From the NCBI GenBank assembly GCA_046331705.1, contig JAXLQJ010000074.1, positions 1-29,607 on the forward strand: a stretch of DNA of 29,607 nucleotides, written 5' to 3'. Positions 24,368-29,607 of this stretch are shown piece by piece. The stretch is from JADJOY01 sp046331705 [NCBI: bacterium]. Lineage in GTDB: Bacteria; JADJOY01. The notes under the pieces are model-generated. The model worked only from the letters and a program-made list of their open reading frames with translations. It did not search any database and was not told the DNA's origin. Every line of letters begins with the position of its first letter. The first letter of the stretch is position 1. The translations under genes and the position numbers were made by a program.

Positions 24368-25141
24368 ATGACCCAGCCGATCCTGATCCCGCTTCCCGAC
24401 ACGGACTTCGACGCGACCGAGGTCGCCGTGCCGTGGCGATTGCTCACCCGCGCCGGTCACGCCGTGGTGTTCGCGACCGAGCGCGGCGGTGTGCCGCCGA
24501 CGTGCGATCCGCGCACGCTGTGCGGCGCGATGTTCGGACTCTTTCCAGCGGCACGCGAAGCGCGCGGATTCTACGAGGAGCTCTCGCGTTCTCCCGAGTT
24601 CCTGGCGCCGATCGCGTGGGACTCGATCAAACCCGAGCGCGTCGCCGCCCTGCTCCTCCCCGGCGGTCACGCACCCGGGATGCGACAGTACCTGGGCAGC
24701 AGGACCCTGCAAGAGAAGGTCGCCGCGTTCTGGATCCTCGAACGCCCGGTGGCGGCCATCTGTCACGGAGTCTTGGTGCTGGCCCGCGCGCGCGACCCGC
24801 GAACGGGGAAGAGCGTGCTCGCGTCCAGTCGCACGACGTGCTTGCCCAAGTACATGGAGCGGACGGCTTTCCTCTCGACGGCGTGGAAGCTCGGCCGCTA
24901 CTACCGGACCTACGACGCCTACGTGGAGGACGAGGTGAAGGCCGCCCTCGACGATCCTCCGCGGCAATTCGTGCGCGGCCCGCGCGTGCTCGATTTCCGG
25001 CGTGTCGTGACCGCGCACCCGACGACTTCTCGCGCGGTCGAGGATGGACGCTACGTGTCGGCGCGCTGGCCGGGGGACGCGTACGTGCTCGCCGAGAGGT
25101 TGCTCGCGCGGCTCGCGAAGACCGCGGCGCGCGCCGTTTGA
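24368..25141 (+). CDS. DJ-1/PfpI-family (class I glutamine amidotransferase-like) protein
   Basis: This 257-residue cytoplasmic protein starts at ATG 24368; no clear ribosome-binding site is present, and leaderless translation is possible. The flavodoxin-like DJ-1/PfpI fold is indicated by an opening strand (QPILIPLPDTDFDATEVAVPW), a second strand with HAVVFATERGG, the oxyanion-type loop LLLPGGHAPGMRQYLG, and the nucleophile elbow AAICHGVLVLARA with Cys132-His133. A further C-terminal extension contains several Tyr/Arg residues (GRYYRTYDAYVEDEVKAAL). Relatives include glyoxalase III/deglycase-like proteins, chaperones and isonitrile hydratases; its exact reaction is not decided. It follows the hydroxylase on the same strand after 220 bases and might share its regulation, but a separate transcript is more likely. 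It converges on the gene ending at 25211. Confidence 0.85.
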   Translation: MTQPILIPLPDTDFDATEVAVPWRLLTRAGHAVVFATERGGVPPTCDPRTLCGAMFGLFPAAREARGFYEELSRSPEFLAPIAWDSIKPERVAALLLPGGHAPGMRQYLGSRTLQEKVAAFWILERPVAAICHGVLVLARARDPRTGKSVLASSRTTCLPKYMERTAFLSTAWKLGRYYRTYDAYVEDEVKAALDDPPRQFVRGPRVLDFRRVVTAHPTTSRAVEDGRYVSARWPGDAYVLAERLLARLAKTAARAV

Positions 25142-25210
25142 GCTCCCGCGGATCGCGCGCTCGGCACCGCGCGACGACGCCGAGCACCTCGGCTGCCGGT
25201 GCGCTTCGGT

Positions 25211-26332
25211 TCAGTTGGTCTCGGGCCAGAGCCCCGGCGGAGTGTTCGTGTCCGCCGGGAGCGGCAAGCCGACCTGCTCGGGTGCGCGCGGCTGCAGTCG
25301 CACGATCACGGGTGCGGTCGGATCGCGCTGCAGCTCGTCCTCGGTGAGCGGCTCGTTCTCCTCGAGCTGCTGCTTGAGCCAACGCACGCGAGCCAGTAGA
25401 TCCGACCCGCCCACGACGGTGTCCGCCGCATGCGCATAGACCGCGTAGGCGCGCAGCAAGTATTCGAGCCCGGCCGCCGACGCACCCTTGAGGAATTCGA
25501 TCACCTTGGCCGGCTCGAGATCGACCTCGGGCTTCTCGGGGGCGGTGATCAGCGCTCGCTGCTCGCGGTACATCTCGTCGCGAATCGCGGTGACGTGGCG
25601 CCGCGTGCGCTTGGCCTCGTCCTTCACCTTGCGAAGCAGGCTTTGCAGCTTGGGCGCGGCCACGATGTCCTCGACGCTCGCCACGCCGTAGCGCGCGAGA
25701 GTCGCTGCGTAGGTGTGCATGAGCTCGTCGAGAGCGGCGTTGCGGCGCTTGGGCTTGCGCCATCCCTTCGATTGCAACCAACCGATCTGCGGGATCGCGC
25801 CGATGGCGGCGATCAGGTTGTCCAGCGTGCGAAGGCGATTGGTGGCGCGCATCACGTCCTTCGCGACCTGCTCGATGAGCGTCAGGTGCTCGCGCTGGAA
25901 GCCGGCGGACTTCTCCGCGTCCTCGAAGTCCATCAGCAAACGCTCGAACGCGTCCTTCTCCTCGATGAAGATTCGCGTGCGAGCGTCCAGGCCATCGGCG
26001 GCCTCGAATTCCTCGAGCCTCGCGAACACGTGCGCGAGGTTGTCCATCTTGCGCGCGCCGACCCCACGGTCGTTGCCGTGCTTGTAGACCATGTGGGAGG
26101 CGCGGTGCAGGCGACGCAGCGACTTGAGCCCGACTTGCACGCCGGTGAGGTACCAGTCGGGGTGGGTGAAGCGCTCCGGGAGCGTGGCCTCGAGCAGGCC
26201 TCGCATCGCCCGCTGCGCGCGCTCCAGCTGAAGCTCGAGCGGCTCGGAGGCGGTGGCGCGGCTCGGATCGTCGGGGTCGATCGAGACGACCGGCGACGTA
26301 GTGTCGACGTCGAGCGGCTTGACGTTCTGCAT
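25211..26332 (-). CDS. Helical protein of unknown function
   Basis: This is a 373-residue protein. ATG 26332 is preferred because CCGGAGC lies about eight bases upstream; the frame is open much further but there it is antisense to the TerC gene. The N-terminal 45 residues are acidic and probably disordered. About residues 45-300 are strongly helical with many Arg, Lys, Glu and Leu (for example VGLKSLRRLHRASHMVYKHG, EKDAFERLLMDFEDAEKSAG and LQSLLRKVKDEAKRTRRHV). A last helical block with AAGLEYLLRAYAVYAHAADT follows, then a Pro-rich tail. There is no signal peptide or membrane segment. It recalls bundle proteins that bind polyanions, but the His/Arg signature of the CHAD domain is not evident, so I leave it unassigned. 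It is convergent with the DJ-1-like gene (69 bases apart) and divergent from TerC. Confidence 0.7.
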   Translation of the reverse strand: MQNVKPLDVDTTSPVVSIDPDDPSRATASEPLELQLERAQRAMRGLLEATLPERFTHPDWYLTGVQVGLKSLRRLHRASHMVYKHGNDRGVGARKMDNLAHVFARLEEFEAADGLDARTRIFIEEKDAFERLLMDFEDAEKSAGFQREHLTLIEQVAKDVMRATNRLRTLDNLIAAIGAIPQIGWLQSKGWRKPKRRNAALDELMHTYAATLARYGVASVEDIVAAPKLQSLLRKVKDEAKRTRRHVTAIRDEMYREQRALITAPEKPEVDLEPAKVIEFLKGASAAGLEYLLRAYAVYAHAADTVVGGSDLLARVRWLKQQLEENEPLTEDELQRDPTAPVIVRLQPRAPEQVGLPLPADTNTPPGLWPETN

Positions 26333-26440
26333 GCTGAGCTCCGGGAGCACGGCTGGAGCGCCACGCCGTGAATGATCGTCGGATCGAAGAGAAGGTCGAG
26401 AGTAGCACGGCCGGTCGATGGTCCGCTGCCCCACGTTGCC

Positions 26441-26500
26441 GCGCGCGGGGATCTTCGCCAATTTGCCCGCCCGATCGCGCCACGGAATCTCCCCGCGCGC
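26441..26500 (+). promoter_or_regulatory. Long-loop hairpin in the leader of the TerC-like gene
   Basis: GCGCGCGGGGA (26441-26451) pairs perfectly with TCCCCGCGCGC (26490-26500) over a 38-base loop, ending 24 bases before ATG 26525. Some TerC/Alx genes are controlled by structured leaders (Mn2+ yybP-ykoY riboswitches or pH-responsive RNA). The conserved yybP-ykoY bases are not visible here, so this is a structural observation, possibly a terminator or translation-control element. Confidence 0.4.
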
Positions 26501-26524
26501 TCGCGATCCTCGCGCGTCTCCATC

Positions 26525-27520
26525 ATGGTCGAAACGATCGGTACGCCCGCCCTTTGGCTCGGATTCACGGGAGCCGTCGTCACGCTCCTCGTGATCGACA
26601 TGGTGATGCTGCAGCGCCAGCCGCGCGAGATGTCGACGCGCGAGGCGCTGGGCTGGAGCGCGTTCTGGGTCTCGCTGGCGCTCGCGTTCAACGCCTACGT
26701 GTGGTTGCGCTTCGGCAAGCAGAAGGGACTCGAGTTCTTCACCGGCTATCTGATCGAGGAATCGCTCTCGGTCGACAACCTCTTCGTCTTCCTGTTCCTG
26801 TTCGGCTACTTCGGCGTGCCCAAACCGCTGCAGCGTCGGGTGCTGTTCTGGGGAATCCTGGGCGCCCTGGTGATGCGCGGGCTCTTCATCGGGCTCGGCA
26901 CCGTGCTGATCGCGCGCTTCGAGTGGATTCTCTACCTCTTCGGCGCGCTGCTCGTTTACACCGGCATCAACCTCCTGCGCGGTCAGCACGAGGACATCGA
27001 GCCCGAGCGCAACATCGGCCTCAGGCTCTTTCGCAAGCTCATGCCCACGTTGAGCGAGTTCCAGGGCTCGCGCTTCGTGGTGAACGTGGGCGGCGTGCGC
27101 CACGCGACTCCGCTGCTGGTGGCGCTGGTGACGGTCGAGTTCAGCGACGTGCTCTTCGCCGTCGACTCGATCCCCGCGATCTTCGCGGTCACCACCGATC
27201 CCTTCATCGTCTACACGTCGAACATCTGCGCGATCCTGGGGCTGCGCGCCCTCTACTTCCTGCTCGCGGGCGCCATGGACAAGTTCCAGTACCTGAACAT
27301 CGGGCTGGGCCTGGTGCTCAGCTTCATCGGCGCCAAGATGGTGCTCCACGACGTGTTCGAGATCACCACCGCCGAGTCGCTGGTGGTGGTGGGGCTGCTG
27401 CTCGGCTTCGCGGTGCTGGCGTCGCTGCTCAAGCCCAAGCACGAGGCGGAAGGCGCGATCGAGCCGGTCGAGCCGCCGAAGCTCGAGCCCCGCTCCGGAC
27501 CCAACGAGCCCGAACCCTGA
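26525..27520 (+). CDS. TerC/Alx-family integral membrane protein
   Basis: This 331-residue inner-membrane protein has about nine hydrophobic segments. It starts METIGTPALWLGF in family fashion (here MVETIG), which decides ATG 26525 although no ribosome-binding site is visible. Key motifs are ALGWSAFWVSLALAFN, the acidic GYLIEESLSVDNLFVFLFLF in one helix and VEFSDVLFAVDSIPAIFAVT in its repeat. The conserved Glu/Asp residues within the membrane are thought to carry metal ions. Alx and its relatives export Mn2+ or help metallate exoenzymes; others are linked to tellurite resistance. No other ter genes are nearby, so metal homeostasis is the better guess. The C-terminal 30 residues (from KPKHEAEG) are acidic and Pro-rich. 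The acyl-CoA dehydrogenase gene begins 28 bases downstream, so readthrough is possible, but a functional link is unclear. Confidence 0.92.
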   Translation: MVETIGTPALWLGFTGAVVTLLVIDMVMLQRQPREMSTREALGWSAFWVSLALAFNAYVWLRFGKQKGLEFFTGYLIEESLSVDNLFVFLFLFGYFGVPKPLQRRVLFWGILGALVMRGLFIGLGTVLIARFEWILYLFGALLVYTGINLLRGQHEDIEPERNIGLRLFRKLMPTLSEFQGSRFVVNVGGVRHATPLLVALVTVEFSDVLFAVDSIPAIFAVTTDPFIVYTSNICAILGLRALYFLLAGAMDKFQYLNIGLGLVLSFIGAKMVLHDVFEITTAESLVVVGLLLGFAVLASLLKPKHEAEGAIEPVEPPKLEPRSGPNEPEP

Positions 27521-27548
27521 CGAGGGCGCTTCGCGCCGGGAGAGAAAC

Positions 27549-28745
27549 GTGGACTTTCTCGACTCACCCGAAGAGGCCGCGTTTCGCGGCGAGCTCCGAG
27601 CCTGGCTCGCAACCAACATGCCTCCCGGCTGGACCGAGGGCGAGCTGCTCGAGAAGGTCGTGCAATTCGACGAGCGCGTGCGTTTCCTTCAAGGGTGGCA
27701 ACGCAAGCTCTTCGAGGCCGGCTGGGCAGGGATCGCGTGGCCGAAGGAGTACGGCGGCCGCGGCGCGACCGTCATGCAGCAGGTGATCTTCAACGAGGAG
27801 ATCGCTCGCCAGCGAGCGCCCGAGATCATCAACGTCATCGGCATCAACATGGTCGGCCCGACGATCATCGCGCACGGCACGGAAGAGCAGAAGAAGCGCT
27901 TCCTGCCGAAGATCCTGAGCTGCGAGGAGATCTGGGCGCAGGGCTATTCCGAGCCCAACTCGGGCTCCGACCTGGCGAGCCTCAAGACCCGCGCCGAGGT
28001 GCGCGACGACGGCTTCGTCGTCAACGGGCAGAAGGTGTGGACCACCCTCGGGCCCTACGCGCATTGGATCATGCTGCTCGCGCGCACCGATCCCGCCTCG
28101 GAGCGCCATTCCGGCATCTCGTGCTTGCTGGTCGATCTCGCCTCGCCGGGCGTGACGGTTCGTCCGCTGGTGCAGATCACCGGCGAGGCCGAGTTCGGCG
28201 AGGTCTTCTTCGACAACGTCCACGTGCCACGCGAGAACCTGCTGGGCCGCCTCGGCGGCGGCTGGGAAACGGCGATGACCACGCTGCTCCACGAGCGCGG
28301 CACGCTCGCGATCTCCGTGCAGGTGCGGCTCGAGCTCACGCTCGCCGCGGTGATCGAGCTGGCGCGACGGGTGAAGGTCCGGGGCAAGCCCGCGCTCGAG
28401 GACGGTTCGATCCGTCAGGAGCTGGCGCGCTGCTACTCGGAAGTGCAGATCATGCGCTGGAACAGCTACCGCAGTCTCACGAAGATCGCCCGTGACGGCA
28501 TCCCCGGGCCGGAAGGATCGTTCGGCAAGCTGTTCTGGACCGATCTCAGCCAGCGCATGACCGAGCTCGCCGTGAACCTGGCGGGACCGGCCGGCCTCAT
28601 CCCGCACGGCAACCCCGGCGCGGTGGACCAAGGCCGCTGGATCTACGGCTTCTTGCGCGCCCGCGCCAACACCATCGAGGCGGGCACCAGCGAGATCCAG
28701 CGCAACATCGTGGGCGAGCGCGTGCTCGGATTGCCGAAGGGGTGA
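27549..28745 (+). CDS. Acyl-CoA dehydrogenase, FadE/ChsE-like
   Basis: This is a 398-residue FAD enzyme that introduces the alpha-beta double bond in acyl-CoA. The start is GTG 27549 with GGGAGAG eight bases upstream; MDFLDSPEEAAFRGELRAWL is the family's normal N-terminus. The FAD/substrate loop reads WAQGYSEPNSGSDLASLKTR, then a beta domain with VNGQKVWTTLGPYAHW. The C-terminal helical domain ends IEAGTSEIQRNIVGERVLGLP. In medium-chain enzymes the catalytic Glu falls at the residue before GTS; here that residue is Ala378 with Glu377 one earlier, as in FadE-type enzymes that use a different Glu or share the site with a partner. A second, different dehydrogenase gene starts five bases after the stop. 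That suggests an alpha2-beta2 enzyme like those of sterol side-chain degradation. Confidence 0.92.
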   Translation: MDFLDSPEEAAFRGELRAWLATNMPPGWTEGELLEKVVQFDERVRFLQGWQRKLFEAGWAGIAWPKEYGGRGATVMQQVIFNEEIARQRAPEIINVIGINMVGPTIIAHGTEEQKKRFLPKILSCEEIWAQGYSEPNSGSDLASLKTRAEVRDDGFVVNGQKVWTTLGPYAHWIMLLARTDPASERHSGISCLLVDLASPGVTVRPLVQITGEAEFGEVFFDNVHVPRENLLGRLGGGWETAMTTLLHERGTLAISVQVRLELTLAAVIELARRVKVRGKPALEDGSIRQELARCYSEVQIMRWNSYRSLTKIARDGIPGPEGSFGKLFWTDLSQRMTELAVNLAGPAGLIPHGNPGAVDQGRWIYGFLRARANTIEAGTSEIQRNIVGERVLGLPKG

Positions 28746-28749
28746 GGCC

Positions 28750-29607
28750 ATGAACTTCGATCTCAGCGACGACCAGCGCATGCTCAAGGACACGGCGCGT
28801 AGCTTCCTCGAGCGCGAGTGCGCGAGCGCCAAGCTGCGGGCGCTGCTGGACGATCCGCGCGGCTCGACCGACGAGCTGTGGAGCAAGATCGTCGAGCTCG
28901 GCTGGCTCGGGCTGGCGGTGCCGGAGGCGTATGGCGGCATCGGTCTGGGCTTCCTCGATCTCGCGGTGGTGCTCGAGGAGGCCGGGCGGGCACTCTTGCC
29001 GGGGCCGTTCTTCAGCACCGCGGTGCTCGCGGGCTCGACGCTGGCGGACGGCGGCAGCGAGGCGCAGAAGCAGCGTTGGCTTCCCGAGATCGCCGCGGGG
29101 CGCGCCATCGGCGCGGCCGCGGTGTGGGAGGAGGGCGGCGCCTGGACGCCGCAGGCGATCGAGGCCAAGGCGCGAAAGACCAAGACGGGCTACGCGCTCT
29201 CGGGCCGGAAATGCGCGGTGCTCGACGCGCACGTCGCGGACTTCCTGCTCGTCGCTGCGAAGCTCGGCACGGGTGTCGCGCTGTTCCTCGTCGAGCGCGG
29301 CGCCAAGGGCCTCGCGATCGAACCGATGAAGACCGTCGACGGCACGCGCCGCATCGCCCACGTCACACTCACCGGAGTGAAGCTGAGCGAGGATGCGCTG
29401 GTCGGTGGCAACGCCGACGCGTGGCCCCTCCTCTCGCGCACCCTCGACCGCGCCGCCGCGGGAATGGCCGCGGAGATGGTGGGCGGTGCCGGCAAGACGC
29501 TCGAGATGAGCGTCGACTACGCGAAGATCCGCGTTCAGTTCGGCCGGCCGATCGGCAGCTTCCAGGCCATCAAGCACAAATGCGCGGACATGATGCTGTT
29601 GGTCGAG
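28750..29607 (+). CDS. Acyl-CoA dehydrogenase second subunit (partial, runs off the right edge)
   Basis: The frame opens with ATG 28750, four bases after the previous stop, with GGGGTGAGG upstream, and is open for 286 codons to the end of the window. The N-terminus (NFDLSDDQRMLKDTARSFLE), GWLGLAVPEAYGGIGLGFLD and AVVLEEAGRALLPGPFFSTA are the N-terminal helical domain of the family. The usual FAD-binding loop around 'E..SGSD' is poorly conserved: the matching stretch reads AAVWEEGGAW, as in the non-catalytic or structural partner of heterotetrameric dehydrogenases. The last part (YAKIRVQFGRPIGSFQAIKH) is the start of the C-terminal domain. It probably pairs with the upstream enzyme. The C-terminal active-site region lies outside the window. 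Confidence 0.9.
   Translation, partial: MNFDLSDDQRMLKDTARSFLERECASAKLRALLDDPRGSTDELWSKIVELGWLGLAVPEAYGGIGLGFLDLAVVLEEAGRALLPGPFFSTAVLAGSTLADGGSEAQKQRWLPEIAAGRAIGAAAVWEEGGAWTPQAIEAKARKTKTGYALSGRKCAVLDAHVADFLLVAAKLGTGVALFLVERGAKGLAIEPMKTVDGTRRIAHVTLTGVKLSEDALVGGNADAWPLLSRTLDRAAAGMAAEMVGGAGKTLEMSVDYAKIRVQFGRPIGSFQAIKHKCADMMLLVE

Noticed and set aside
22414-25347. 977-codon plus-strand frame across the hydroxylase and DJ-1-like genes
   Set aside because: It spans two recognised genes in the wrong frame and is dominated by Arg, Pro and Ala.
25211-26332. CHAD-domain assignment for the helical protein
   Set aside because: The helical, Arg-rich look is suggestive, but the conserved His/Arg pattern of CHAD was not seen.
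26333-26524. yybP-ykoY Mn2+ riboswitch before the TerC-like gene
   Set aside because: The conserved internal-loop sequences of that riboswitch were not found; only a simple long-loop hairpin is present.
27524-27538. Terminator between the TerC-like and acyl-CoA dehydrogenase genes
   Set aside because: Only a 5-bp stem (GGCGC-TTC-GCGCC) with no T-run; too weak to call.

Overview
The window is a very GC-rich, densely coded stretch of bacterial chromosome. No rRNA, tRNA or CRISPR array was seen. The gene content includes paired acyl-CoA dehydrogenases, an SCP2-type thiolase beside a 3-hydroxyacyl-CoA dehydrogenase, a sigma-54 enhancer-binding regulator with a tripartite RND pump, a large chemoreceptor and an OprP-like porin. 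This suits a deltaproteobacterial-grade organism (Myxococcota, Binatota or similar). That placement is inferred from gene style only; no taxonomic marker is present.

Layout. 1-321 (-): N-terminus of a nitrilase-superfamily hydrolase. 437-892: small exported protein. 1186-3779: two-gene beta-oxidation operon (3-hydroxyacyl-CoA dehydrogenase, SCP2-type thiolase) closed by a 15-bp-stem terminator. 3951-4489: Phd/VapC-type toxin-antitoxin locus with an operator-like inverted repeat and a toxin cut short where it meets the convergent DsbA-like isomerase gene (4489-5178, -). 5362-7119 (-): chemoreceptor with its own terminator and a good -24/-12 (sigma-54) promoter candidate. 7496-8932 (-): OprO/OprP-type porin. 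9232-11258: two exported proteins of unknown function.

11255-14119 is a decayed accessory island. Two direct repeats (465 and 453 bp, 16 mismatches) flank a 5'-truncated gene and a long pseudogene with about five frameshifts. Each repeat carries a damaged minus-strand Cys-containing ORF.

14197-25141 is the most interesting block. A GAF-AAA+-Fis sigma-54 activator is followed by an operon whose first gene is an 88-aa helical protein resembling putative RiPP leader/precursor proteins. It is start-stop coupled to a TolC-type channel, then a lipoprotein membrane-fusion protein, an enlarged RND permease and an FAD aromatic hydroxylase. A DJ-1/PfpI-like protein follows separately. A perfect -24 element (with an imperfect -12) lies just before the small gene, so the upstream regulator may control it. 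The set could make, modify or export a small aromatic or peptide compound, or act as solvent/xenobiotic defence; the sequence does not decide.

25211-26332 (-) is an unrecognised helical protein. 26525-27520 is a TerC/Alx-family membrane protein with a long hairpin in its leader. 27549-29607 holds an acyl-CoA dehydrogenase pair, the second running off the right edge. Two hydrophobic-substrate beta-oxidation clusters, a pump and a porin suggest a heterotroph that handles lipids, sterols or aromatics.
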